Source: Anaeramoeba ignava (taxonomy: Eukaryota; Metamonada; Anaeramoebidae). Taken from it: DNA of 64,000 nt. Position 1 is the first letter of the stretch; every line of letters starts with the position of its first letter. The stretch covers positions 321,501 to 385,500 of the forward strand of contig JAPDFW010000136.1 of assembly GCA_028826165.1 (NCBI GenBank). Reading direction: 5' to 3'. Made by a program: the position numbers and the translations under genes. Shown here one piece after another: positions 32,501 through 46,136 of the stretch. The notes below the pieces were generated by a model. That model saw nothing but the letters and a program-made list of their open reading frames with translations. It searched no databases and was not told where the DNA came from.

Positions 32501-35500
32501 TTTTAATCAAGAAATAACATTTGAAGAAATAGATCAAATACTTTTAAATTTTACAGATATTAGTTTATTTAAAGAAGAACTTGAAATATTAGAATCTTTT
32601 TTTCAAATTCAAGAAAATCAAAATCGAAAAGAAATTCAAAATGAAAATCAAGAAATTAAAGAAAATAAAGAAATTCAAAATAAAAATCAAAGAAATTGAA
32701 GAAAATAAAGAAATTCAAGAAAATAAAGAAATTCAAGAAAATAAAGAAATTCAAGAAAATAAAGAAATTGAAGAAATTAAAGAAATTCAAAATGAAAATA
32801 AGGAAATTGAAGAAAATAAAGCAAATGAAATTTATAATATGATCGTTAAATATAAAGAAAATCAAGAAAATCAAGAAAATCAATTCATTTTCAAGTTTTT
32901 GTCTCATTTTAAATTTAAAGATGAATTTATTACAATTTTTTTCAATGAAAACTGGAGAAAAAAGCAACCTTTAAAAGAAATTAATAAAATAGTTGAGATC
33001 TATCAAACAATTAATTCATTATCAGAAAAATTTAAAACTTTAGAATCAAATTTTTCAAATCATTTCTCTCAACTTTTTGAAATTTTCATAAATTTCCCAA
33101 ATGATGAAAAATTTATCATTTTCCTTAATTCAACAAAATGTAGAAGGTCATTAGAAAAATTTTTGAAACAAAAAAGAGAACAAATGAAGAAATTTCTTTA
33201 TAAAACAACTCCATTTAAATCTTTTGAAAAATTGATTGATTTAGCAATAAGTTCAATTTCAAAAGAAATTGAAAAAGAAAAAGAAAAAGAAATTGATTAT
33301 CAAGAAGTAGAAAAATTTCTTTCCAAATTCTCATCATTTAAAATGAAAAAAATATCAACTGAACAAAAAATCTTAAATAATTTAGCTTTAATTTTTGGAA
33401 AAGAAAGTTCTAATTATCATTTCATTTATTTATCTAATGAAAAAGTTGGATTTTTATATCAAAATGAAAAACAAAAACAAGAGAAATCACTTAATTTTAA
33501 AGATTTTTTAGAAATTAATATATTTTATGATAATATTATATCCAAAAAAGAATACAAAAAAGAACTTGAAATTTTTAAAACAAATTTTTCAAAAATTGAA
33601 AAAATAACAGAAATTAGTATTAAATTAAAAAATTTACATTTTGTTCAAATACCAAAAGATTCTTCAAAAAAACATAAATCTTCATTAACTGATTTTCAAA
33701 GTAAATTAGATAATTTTGAAAAAGAACTTTCATTAAATTTATCTGAATGGGAAAAAATTATTAAATTTCCTCAATCATTTCAAATTTCTTTCTTTTCACA
33801 AGAACAATTTTCCTCAATTATTGAAGGTTATTTTTCAAAAAAAAAGGAAGATGAATCAAATTCACTTTCACTTCTTTCTTCGTTTTATCCTAATTTTAAT
33901 TCAAAAAAATTTGGAAAACTGTTTACAAGTTCATCAAAAAAAGAAAAAAATTTAACAAAATTAAAAAATTTTATTCAAAATATATCTAAATTATCTATTA
34001 AAGATTCAATTAAAAAAAGAACAAAAGAAATTTCAATTCCAAGTGCAAAAATTAACAAAAAAGATATACCAAAAAAGAATAAAAAAATTACTCAAATTCT
34101 TGAAGGAAATAAGGAAATACAACCTTTAAATATTTCCTTTTGCAAAATTCCAAAAGAAAAAAAAGTTTATAAAATAGTGACAAGTTTATATTTTGTTTAT
34201 TGCAATCACTTCCCATTAAAAGAAAATGTTTTGATTTGTAATCAAGAAAATACAATGATAAATGATATTGAAAAATTCTTTTCTATTTATCAAATTTACA
34301 ATCAAATTTATGAAGAAAACGATGATAAACAAAAGTATATTTTCACAATTATTCATTCACATAAACTAAATCCAGAATGTTTAAATTTCCTCAACAAAAA
34401 AATTCAAGAAATTTCATATAAAATACATTTTCCATTAGTTATTTTTTATTATGAAAATTATATTGGGAGTTTCAGCATTATAAACCATTTCCAAAAATCT
34501 TTAATATCATATAAAGACTTTGTTATTCCTCAAAATTTTATAGATCATATCATTTTTAAAACAAAATTACATGAAAATTTACAGATATTTTCTTCTGATT
34601 TTCCTGGAATGGGGAAAAGTTATCAAATATACAAAAAATTTATTGATTTAAAGAAAAATTCAAAGGAAAATTCAAAGAAAAATTTTCATATCATAATTTC
34701 GTAATTTCGAATGGAACAACAAAAGAATTTATTGATACAATTTATTCTATAATTAATTCTCACAAAAATTATTTCAAATTTATTCATATAGAACTTCCTT
34801 TCTCAATTAAATTAGAAACTCTAGATTATCTTTGGACTCTTTCTATGTGGGATTCGATTGAATCTAAAAGAAAATTATCCCAAAATTTCAACTGGATTTT
34901 TGATTCATCTTCTTATTTTTTAGCATTAGAAGTATCAAGTAAAAAAGAAACAAAAATCTCAAGTCAATTTGATCATTTCCCTCTATTATATTTTTTTGAA
35001 AGAAACGAAATGGAAGTTGATTCAGAGATATTTTCTCTTAATAAATATCATTTAAATAATTTCAATATTGAGGAGAAAAAAGATGAAAAATGGAAAAGTA
35101 TTGAAAGCTTCTTTAATTCATTTAAAGATTATTTACAAGATTCCAATATAACAAAATCTGATAAAAAACAATTCAAACTCAAATTATTTACTTTTTTAAA
35201 AAACAAAATTTCAGAAAAACTTGTTGATGAAAATTTAACTTTCCGATTATTTTCAAATCTTATTGTTATATTAAAATCACAAAATGAACTATTATCTAAT
35301 TTTATAAACATAATTAAATCTGGAAAACAACAAGAACAACAACTATTCATTGAATCATTATTGAAAGTTTATTTTTCTTCAATTATTAACATCATTTCAA
35401 GTTTTCTTCATTGGAATCAAAAAGAAGAAGAATATAATTATTCAAATGAATCAGAACATTTTTGGAAAATATTAAGTAACAAAATTAAATGGAATGACAA

Positions 35501-38500
35501 ACAATTATCCATTCCTTTGTTTTTGCAAAATAATGATTCAAAAAATGAAAAATTAAGAACGTTATTTATCAGTAATATAAATTTACAATCAATTTTTGAT
35601 TCAAAAAGTTATCAAAAATCAATGATCAAAATCTAATCACTTTTTATGAAATTTCACAAGATTTAATCGATATTTTTCTGAAAGAAGTTTCAAATATTTT
35701 CTTATCATTTAATCCAACAAATTCCCAATTATTAAATATTTTTTCAAATTTCCCTGAGAAATTTAACAATGGAGAATATCCTTTTTTTATACAAGAAAGC
35801 AATATAATCAAAATGATTTATATCATCTTTAAATTATCTTTGAATATTCCTGTTATATTTATAGATGGAGATGAAATTGAAACCAAATTAATTATCCAAT
35901 ATTTATTGAAAAATATTTTCAATCAAAAACTTATTATCTATTATGTTAATTCTCAAACAACACAAGAAGATATTATTGAAGTTATTGAAAAAGCCAAACA
36001 ATTTATCAAAAAGGATTCAAAACCAACAATCAATATTTGGTTCCATAATTTCAATTGTTCATCCAAAGAATGTATCATTTTATTCAAAAAAATTTTACTT
36101 GATAGAGTTATTAAACAAGAATCAATCCCAGAAAATATTCATTTCTTAGCTTCATTTAAATCTGCTTTTTCAAGTAATATTCCTCAAGATCAGAATAATA
36201 ATAATAATAATTTAATTTCTTTACCTCAAATAATTCCTGAATCATTTTTCCAAGATTTATATGATTTTGGAAATTCTCCATCTTTGGATGAATTAAAAAT
36301 TATTCAAGCAATTCTTCTTCAAAACATTTCCAAACCAATTCCAGAATTTATATTCCTTCATTATCAAATACAGGAATTATCACAAATAATTTTCTATTCA
36401 AGAAAACACATTAAAAAACATTCAACTTTTCCTAATGAATATTTTGAATCTTATCAAGATGTTTCAATTTTTACAAGAGTATTTCAATGGTTAATATGCA
36501 ATCCAATTGGTGAAATATTTATTACTAATGAAAATACTTTATCAGAAAAAGTTTATTTAACGTTTTCGTTATGTTTCTTTCTTGTTTATTTTTATTATTT
36601 GGATGGAGAAAAAAGAGATTCATTATTATCTAAAATGAATAGAAAAATTAAATTATTCAATATTGAAGAAAATTTTAATACAATTATAAGCAATTTATTT
36701 AACTTCTTGGAAATTGATTTATCCAAAAATGATATTGTTAAAAACAAAATCTTAAAGGAGAATATACTTTTTATTTTGGTTTCATGTTTCTCTCAAATAC
36801 CTTTATTAATAATCGGAAAACCAGGTAAAATTTGAATATTTAAAAAAAAACAAATATTAAAATATTAAATTATTAAATTTGTTTTATATTATTAGGAACT
36901 TCAAAAACAATTTCTTTGGAAATTATTTTCGATTTATTTAAATTTAATCCAAATCAAAAACCTAAATTACAAAAAATGAAAATTCCTTATTTAAAAAAAA
37001 TTGAAATCATTTCTTCAGAATTAATATCAAAAGAATATCTTCAAAAATTTCAAGATGGCATGACAAAATTTACAAAAAAATCAAAGAGATGTTATTCCTG
37101 TTTTTATTTTTAAAGAATTTACAAATTTATCAAATGAATCCTTAAAAGTTCTTTATTCTCAAATACAAACTATTTTGAATGAAAAATATAATTTTCCAAA
37201 TGAGAATTTATTACCATTTCCTTCAATTATTTTATTATCAAATTCCTTTGTTGATTTTCCATTTTGTGGATTTGTTTTAAATCATCAATATTTTAATTTT
37301 AAAGAATTTGAACTAACAATAGAAGAACTTTTAATTCAATTTCCTGATGAAATTAGTGGATTTTTGAAGGAACAAATTTCTTATATTTTTAGTAATCAAG
37401 AAAAGATCATTTCAAAACAATTTCCACAAATAATCCAAAATCAAAAATTGGAAACTAATTTTTATGATGTCAGAGATGTTTATGCTTTTATTCGTGATTT
37501 CAAATCAATTTATTCTGAAAGTGATGAATCTGCATATTTATTTAATGGTTATAAATTATTAATTTTCAAACATTTTGGAATTACTCAAGAATCTTTCCCA
37601 GAATTTTTCGAAAATTTACCATTTAAAATACCTAGAAAAGAAAAAAAAATTAATTTTGAAGAATTAATTTCCGAAAATTTAAAACCAAAAAGAAAAACAA
37701 AATCGATTAGAATCTGCTAAATCTTTAAGACATATTTTATTATCTATTCAAGATGCTTCATTTTTTACAATTTTATATGATAAATTCTTTCATGATAATT
37801 CTACTGTAATAAGTTCTTCAAAAATATTTTCCACTTTAAAGAAATCTAAAGAAGATGAATTAAAAGAAAAATTAATGATTGTTGAATTTTGCATTACAAA
37901 TGGGAAAAAACTTATTATTTTTGATTATCCAGAAATTTATCCATTTTTATATAAATTATTCAATCAAAATTATATTCAAAAAGATGGTGATATTTTAGTA
38001 ACCATATCTTTTGGAGAAGAATCAAGAAAAATAATTATTAATCCAAATTTCAGATTGTTTGTTATAACAACAAATGGAATAAATTATGAATTTAGTAATT
38101 CTGCAATAAGAAATCATTTTGGAAAGTATAATATTGATGATTCTTTTTTCGAAATTAAAAAATCAAAACAATTAAAAAAACTGGAAAAATTTATGAAAGT
38201 ATATGAATCAAAAAATGGCAACAATGAATTAATATTTGGATTTAATCAAACTTTTTTCAATTCTTTAATTTCAAAATATCAAGAGAAAAACTCACAAAAA
38301 TCCAAGAAAGAATCAGAACAAAAAATTAAACGGAAATTGGTTGAATTTTTTAAATTGAAGAGAGTAATGCAAATTAGGAGTTCAATACCAAAAGAAGAAA
38401 ATTCAAATGATAATCAAAGTTTAAATGAAATTTTGAATGATTATCAAGAGAAAGATTCTTATGTTAATTTTGATCATTTCTTTGAAAATGAAATTGAAAA

Positions 38501-41500
38501 AAACAAAATTAAGAAATCAATTATTTTCACAAATTCAAAGGAAAATGGAATTGAAAATTCCAAAAAAAATTTAAATGAACGTTCAGTATTAATTGATTTC
38601 AGGAATGGAAATAAAAATAATAAAAATAAATTAGAAGATATATCAAAAGTTGATCAAAAAAGAAATATTTTGATGATACATTTTGAACAAGAACAAATTT
38701 CAGAATTTTATGAAATGAAGTTTTTTATTGAAACAATTGAATATGAATATTCAAAGCCAAAAATTGAAATGGAAAATCAAGATGAAGAAAAAGATAAAGA
38801 TAATAAAGATAAATCAAAATCAAAATCAAAATCAAAATCAAAATCAAAATCAAAATCAAAATCAAAAGACAAAGAAAAAGATAAAGAAAAAGATAATAAA
38901 GATAAAGATAAAAATAAAGATAAAGATAAAAATAAAGATAATAAAGATAAAAATAAAGATAAAAATAAGCATACACATAAACATCAAAGTAAATCAAGAG
39001 ATGGATCAGAACCAAGTCATACAAGAAAGGATTCTCATACAAGACATAAATCAAAAGATAAAGATAATAAAGATAATAAAGATAATAAAGATAATAAAGA
39101 TAATAAAGAAAAAGATAAAGATAAAGATAATAAAGATAAAGATAATAAAGATAAAGATAAAGATAAAAATAAAGAAAAAGATAATAAAGATAATAAAGAT
39201 AATAAAGATAAAGATAAAGATAAAGATAAAGATAAAGATAAAGATAAAGATAAAGATAAAGATAAAGATAAAGATAAAAATAAAGATAAAGATAAAGATA
39301 AAGATAAAAATAAAGATAAAGATAAAGATAAAAATAAAGATAAAGATAAAGATAAAGATAAAAATAAAGATAAAGATAAAGATAAAAATAAAGATAAAAA
39401 TAAGCATACACATAAACATCAAAGTAAATCAAGAGATGGATCAGAACCAAGTCATACAAGAAAGGATTCTCATACAAGACATAAATCAAAAGATAAAGAT
39501 AATAAAGATAATAAAGATAATAAAGATAAAAAAGATAAAGATAAAGATAAAGATAAAGATAAAGATAAAGATAATAAAGATAAAGATAATAAAGATAAAG
39601 AAAAAGATAATAAAGATAATAAAGATAATAAAGATAATAAAGATAAAGATAAAGATAAAAATAAAGATAAAGATAAAGATAAAGATAAAAATAAAGATAA
39701 AGATAAGCATACACATAAACATCAAAGTAAATCAAGAGATGGATCAGAACCAAGTCATACAAGAAAGGATTCTCATACAAGACATAAATCAAAAGATAAA
39801 GATAATAAAGATAAAGATAATAAAGACAAAGAAAAAGATAAAGATAATAAAGATAAAGATAATAAAGATAATAAAGATAAAGATAATAAAGATAAAGAAA
39901 AAAATAAAGATAAAGATAAAGATAAAGATAAAGATAAAGATAAAGATAAAGATAAAGATAAAGATAAAGATAAAGATAAAAATAAAGATAAAGACAAAGA
40001 TAAAGATAAAGATAAAGATAAAGATAAAGATAAAGATAAAGAAAAAGACAAAGATAAAGATAAAGAAAAAGATAAAGATAATAAAGATAAAGATAAAGAT
40101 AAAAATAAAGATAAAAATAAAGATAAAGATAAAGATAAAGATAAAGATAAAGATAAAGATAAAGATAAAGATAAAGATAAAGATAAAGATAAAGATAAAG
40201 ATAAAGATAAAGATAAAGATAAAGATAAAGATAAGCATACACATAAACATCAAAGTAAATCAAGAGATGGATCAGAACCAAGTCATACAAGAAAGGATTC
40301 TCATACAAGACATAAATCAAAAGATAAAGATAAAAATAAAGATAAAAATAAAGATAAAGATAAAGATAAAGATAAAGATAAAGATAAAGAAAAAGAAAAA
40401 GAAAAAGATAAAGATAAAGATAAAGATAAAGAAAAAGATAAAGACAAAGACAAAGATAAAGACAAAGATAAAGACAAAGATAAAGATAAAGATAAAGATA
40501 AAGATAAAGATAAAGATAAAGATAAAGATAAAAATAAAGATAAAGATAAAAATAAAGATAAAGATAAAGATAATAAAGATAAAAATAAAGATAAAGATAA
40601 GCATACACATAAACATCAAAGTAAATCAAGAGATGGATCAGAACCAAGTCATACAAGAAAGGATTCTCATACAAGACATAAATCAAAAGATAAAGATAAT
40701 AAAGAAAAAGATAAAGATAAAGATAAATCAAAATCAAAATCAAAATCAAAATCAAAATCAAAATCAAAATCAAAATCAAAACCAAAAGACAAAGAAAAAG
40801 AAAAAGAAAAAGAAAAAGAAAAAGATAAAGATAAAGATAAAGATAAAGATAAAGATAAAGATAAAGATAAAGATAAAAATAAAGATAAAGATAAAAATAA
40901 AGATAAAGATAAAAATAAAGATAAAGATAAGCATACACATAAACATCAAAGTAAATCAAGAGATGGATCAGAACCAAGTCATACAAGAAAGGATTCTCAT
41001 ACAAGACATAAATCAAAAGATAAAGATAATAAAGAAAAAGATAAAGAAAAAGATAAAGAAAAAGATAAAGAAAAAGATAAAGATAAAAAATTTACTCCAG
41101 AATATGTTATATTTGTTATTCATTTATCCCAAAATAACAAATTTGATAATTTCCCATTTTGTTTTGAAAAAGATTCCGAACATTACTATATTGAAGAATT
41201 ATACCCAAAAATAAATTTGGAATTTTTATTAACTCCAAATTTAACATTGAAAAACATTTACGAAAAATTAATTTATCAAAAATTACATGATGAAAATTTA
41301 ATTGATCCAAAAAATTTATTTCAACAAATTGCTGGAATTTCTCTTTCAAGAAATACTGATTTCAAACAGGAAAATTACAAATTCTTAAAGGAAATACTTG
41401 AAAAAAATCTTCAAAATGAAAAATTTGTTAAGATAGTTTCAGAAAAAATTGCTGAAATGATTGATATTGGATGCAAAGCTGGTTATTTAAGTTATAAATT

Positions 41501-44500
41501 TGATGCTGACTATATAATCAGTCAAGAAGTTGATATGCCTTTATCTTATTATGTGTTTCAGAATTTTATTGAAAAGTTGATTGAATTTTTTGGAATATTT
41601 CTAAAAAACATAAATCAGAATCAATTTTTATCTTTACTTAAAAAGCAAAATGAAAATGAAAATGAAAATGAAAATGAAAATGAAAATGAAAATGAAAATT
41701 TATTGGATTTTTTGGATAAACTCAAAATTCCATGTTATGAAATTACCGATAATGATGATAAAACAATGGATCTAAATCCATTTTTCTTTTTCATTTACTC
41801 ACAAATAGAAAAAAGTGAATCAATTTTAGATGAAACCATTTTCGATTTTCCATTGATTAATGCACAAATGAATGATAAAAATTATTCAGAAATATTCAAA
41901 AAACATGATTTACCTAATAAATATTTAATTTTCCTTACAAGATTTACAATTTCTTCAGAAGAAGAACAAACAATTTTCGATTCAATCGAAATTAACTTAT
42001 CAGAATGGATTCAAAAAATTCAAAGAAAAAAACCAAATGAAGTTTTTGAATTGCTTTCATTAAAAGATATTCATTTGATTTATTTCCAAAAAATTGATAA
42101 AAATTTATCTCATTTACTTAAAATTTTATCAATTAGTAAAATTTCTTTCAAAAAGAAATCTTTTTCTTTGGTTGCATTTCTTGACAAATTGATTAAAAAA
42201 TTATATGCGAATAAAGATGATCAAAAGTCTCTTTTCAAAGAATCAATGAAAACAGAGGAATTATTTAAATTCATTTTAGAAATTGGAGATGAAAAAGATT
42301 TGGAAAAAATAGAAAACTCTTATGAAAAATGGCATATTAAATTATTTCAAAATAAATTTAATATTAAATTAACTAATTTAACTTCAGATGAAAACAACAA
42401 CGAACAAATTTATGAAGAAATTGAGAAAGGAATGATGATTGATCGATTAGGTACAGATTTACTTAAAAAATTGTTTGCCAATAAAGTTAATTGTCAAGAT
42501 ATATGGATTTGCAAAGAATCACAAAAATCACAAAAATCACAAAAATCACTTTATTTAATAAATGATATAAACGAAGAAAAATATCAAGATAATAAAGGGA
42601 AAAAATGTCCTATTTGCAAATCTAAAGTAGAAGATTTTTCTGGTCATTTTGTAAAGGCTCGTAAGAAAAGAATTGAGAATTATCGAGAAGATTTGAGAAA
42701 TTTGATAATTAGATTTGCTCAATGCTTATCCTTTTATGGGAAATTAATTGCTCCAAAATTTATTTCCAAAAAGAAGATGATAAAAGGGTTTATTAATTAT
42801 TTAAAAAAGAAAAAAGACATCTTTTTCAAAGTTGATTTGGTGAATATTTATGAATCAATTTTCGTTTCATTTTTCAAGGATTTATTTACATTAAATCAAG
42901 AGGAGGATATGATTAATTTTATCGATAGGCTTCTGAGATCAACAAATAGAAAATTAGAAAATAACGGAAGCGATATGATTCTTCGATCTTGTATGAGAAT
43001 TTTGAATGAAAATGATGATCTAGTAGAAAATCTACAGGAATATATCAATGAACCGAATATCCAAAAACAAAAAGATGAAAAGGAAAAAGACGAAAAGAAA
43101 ACCAAAAAATCACATTCTAAAAAGCGAAATTCTCAAAGCAAAAACTCAAATCAAGATTCTCTGGATTCTATTGATCAATCTCAAGAATCTTCAAAATTTG
43201 AATTATTTGATAATAATTATTCTTTCGCAAAAATTATGAATTTCATTTTAAAGAGAGAATATTACATTCAAAATCCAAGGCAGTTTATTAAACAAATACA
43301 AAAAACTTTATCGAAAGAAGATCGAGAATTATGGTTGAAACTGATATTTTCTGCAGTTGAAAAGAATATTGGAAAAAGTAATATCCAGTTGTTAATCCCA
43401 AAACTTCCTCGTTTTATTCAGAGATCAGAGTTCTTAACAACAATGAGCGAACACAAACAAAAAGAATTTTCTTTGAAAATCTCAAGTAATAAAAAAACAA
43501 AATCATTGAAATATTACTATAAGAAAAAGCAACTTGGAGAAGATTTGAAAGTAGATTTTAATGAAACTCATATTAGTTTTGCTTCTGAATTCAATACAAG
43601 TTATATTGTTTCAAAACTATACAAAAATTTCTGGGAAATTGAAAAGAACTTTGATGATAAATTACTTTTCAGATTGGCGATTGAATCTGCTGAATTTTTA
43701 TCTAGTTTGAAAATTGAACTTTTCGAGTATTTGTTTTCTTCCGATCTTCTTTTTGAAATTGGAGAACCTGAATTGAAGATCCAGAGATTATCAACTTTAT
43801 ATTGGCCTTCAATGGGAACGCATCCGTTTAGAGAAGAATATAAAAAGAATCCAGATTTCTGGATGTTTTGTCAAAATGGTCATTTAAATTTTATCAAATT
43901 TTCAAAACTTAGATTACAAAATCATTGTGAATTTTGTCAAGGAGATATGAAAGAACAAAAGATTGAAAATGAATTTTTGATGAAGTTTTGTCTTATTCAA
44001 TTGGAAAATTTCCTGATTCAAACCTATTAACAACATACCGAAAAATGAAACCAATTACATTTAGAATAATTCGATTATTCATGAATATATCAATTCTTCC
44101 AGTTGTTATTATGTCTGAAAAGTTTTCTGGTTATTTCATTCATTTGATTAATAATTGTGTTTTCAAACCAAAAAACCAAAAAGAATTAATCGCTCAATTA
44201 TTTTCTCATGTGGAAAATGACTTGATGATTTTATCAAAATTGTGCAACCTTCCAATTTATCAAGCAACAAGTTATTATCTTCAAACTTTGAGTTTTCTGA
44301 AAAAGGAAACAATTCCAAAAATTTTATTTAATAAGGATAATTTCGGCTCAAAAAAAGCAAGAAATGAATTTGAGAATTTATTCAATCAAATCTACGATCA
44401 ACAACACGATAATATTCTCAAGAAAATTGAAGAAAATAAAGGGAAAGTTACAAAAGATTTGAAAGTATTCAACAAAATGTTTAACATTTTTGATCTGGAA

Positions 44501-45907
44501 AAACCAAATTTATATCCTCTTGTTGACTTCTTTTATAAAATCAAAGAAAATCAAAAGCAATATCCATTGATTCATTTTGTGATCCAAAATTATAAAAAAT
44601 TGGAAATGTTGAATTTTTTTGGAGAATTTTTGAAATTTGCAACTTTGTTGATGGAAAAATTCGATGGAAAAATAAAAAGAAATCAAGCAAAAAGCATTAA
44701 ATTGAAAGATTTATTTAAGGAGAAACACTCAAAAAATATTTCCAAATTATTTTTTAATTTTTCGAGGTTTTGGAAATTGGCATCAAAAGAAATCAAAGAT
44801 TTACAATTTACAAAAAATATTTCTGAAGAAGATGTTATTTTTGAAATTACAAAAGAATCATCAATTGAATGTTGTTTACCAGGAAATCAAGGTTCAAGTT
44901 TGATGATTGAAATTTTGATTGAACATTCAATAAAAATTCACAATGAATTGATTCAATCAGATCTACTTTCTGGAATATTTAAAACAACAAAAGAAAATGA
45001 TGAAAAGAAATCAGAATCCAAATTTCCAGATTCAAAATTAATATTTCCGATCACAAGAAACTTTGATGAATCACAATTTATTAAATTTGATATTCAAGAA
45101 TTTGAACAACTCATTTCTAACAATAATAATAAAAGCACTTTTGATTTGAAATTTTTCCAAGATGAAATTACTGAAAAATTAGAATTTCTTAAAAATCCAT
45201 TTATTTTCACTTTTCAAGTTAATAAATTTCGGTTTTGTGATGAAAAAATTGAATCAAATACTCAATTTCTTGAACAAAAAGAATGGGAACAAAAAGATAT
45301 CCAATTTCTGGAATGGATGAAAATTCAAGAAGAAATGAAAAACAAAAACTTATTTGAAACTATCAAAAAATTAATTGAATTTGTGGTTTTATCTTGTCAG
45401 AAAATTGATTTAGCAAAAGCAGAAAATTTATCAGATTTAACAGAAAAATCAATTATTGAATTTGTTAGAAATGAATTAAGTTGCGATAATTATGATATTT
45501 TGAAGGAAATTTCACCAAATTTCAGTCAAATTGCAAAATTAAAACATCTTTTATTTATCAATAATTATATTCAAGATGATTTCGAATCTGTTTTGGAAAA
45601 TCTTCCTAAAAAATTCAAGAGTGAAATGACTCAATTTCAATTAAACAATTTGGACAAATCAATCCAAAATATTTCAATTCCTTCTTTCTTAATCATTTTC
45701 AAAGATTTTATCAAAAGAATGCATGAAAATTTGGTGAATACAATTCCAATAAGAGATTTATTACTTTTTTCAATTGGAAATCAAAAACCAATTTATCAAG
45801 AAATGGATAAATTTTTTGATCCTTCTAAAACAATTTTATTAGGAAATACTTATGAATGCTATAAGTATTGCCTTAAAATTTTAATAACAAAAACAAATAT
45901 TTTTTAA
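29536..45907 (+). CDS. RNF213/mysterin-like giant AAA+ protein, with repeated frame breaks
   Basis: The gene runs from MSNQTQTNEEN to the stop at 45907, about 5,400 codons, with one intron (36825-36895). AAA+ features are SSDFPGMGKSYQ (34592-34627) and IIGKPGTSKTISLE, split by the intron. The latter is the GKPGSSKS-type P-loop of RNF213, followed at about 37090-37165 by VIPVFIFKEFTNLSNESLKVL, which aligns with the RNF213 Walker B region but has Lys-Glu in place of Asp-Glu. NPNFRLFVITT and VIFVIHLSQ are also RNF213-like. Of the RING only a CPIC pair remains (about 42606), but an RZ-like finger (WMFCQNGH...HCEFC, about 43860-43950) is present. RNF213 is a ubiquitin ligase acting on lipid droplets and intracellular bacteria. 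Frame breaks: low complexity before 29964, 32689-32691, an 8-bp duplication at 34694-34709, 35614-35618, 37074-37080, 37693-37697 and about 44003. Whether it is one intact gene depends on these. Confidence 0.78.
38796..41090 (+). repeat. (GATAAA)n coding array with six identical His/Ser/Arg cassettes
   Basis: About 2.3 kb inside the RNF213-like gene encodes (KD)n, (KDNKD)n and (SK)n. It is punctuated by six copies of a roughly 97-bp cassette starting at 38967, 39402, 39705, 40233, 40599 and 40929. Each cassette encodes KHTHKHQSKSRDGSEP followed by SHTRKDSHTRHKS. The copies look identical at DNA level. All spacings (435, 303, 528, 366, 330) are multiples of three and the frame is unbroken throughout. 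Confidence 0.92.
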
Positions 45908-46136
45908 TTTACCCAAAAAGCAAAAAAATTTTTTTTTCTTCTTTCCACTTTTTTTTTTACTTTTTTTTTTCAATAAAAAAACAAACAAAAAATAAAAACA
46001 AAAAATAAACAAAATTTCTGTTTTTTTTTTATTAAATCAAGTCTTAAAAAAAAAGTAAAGTAAAGTAAATTAAAATTAAAATTAAAATTAAAATTAAAAA
46101 TTCAAAAAGAAATTAAAATTAAAATTAAAATTAAAA

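Noticed and set aside
38725-41016. 763-codon minus-strand (YL)n frame and 828-codon plus-strand (KI)n frame
   Set aside because: Both are shadows of the (GATAAA)n array. The hexamer has no stop in five of six frames, and only the KD frame continues into conserved sequence on both sides.
38967-41063. Regularly repeated 97-bp cassettes looking like a CRISPR-type array
   Set aside because: Spacers are variable-length KD repeats, all in one reading frame inside a eukaryotic gene. The repeats are too long and the locus is coding.
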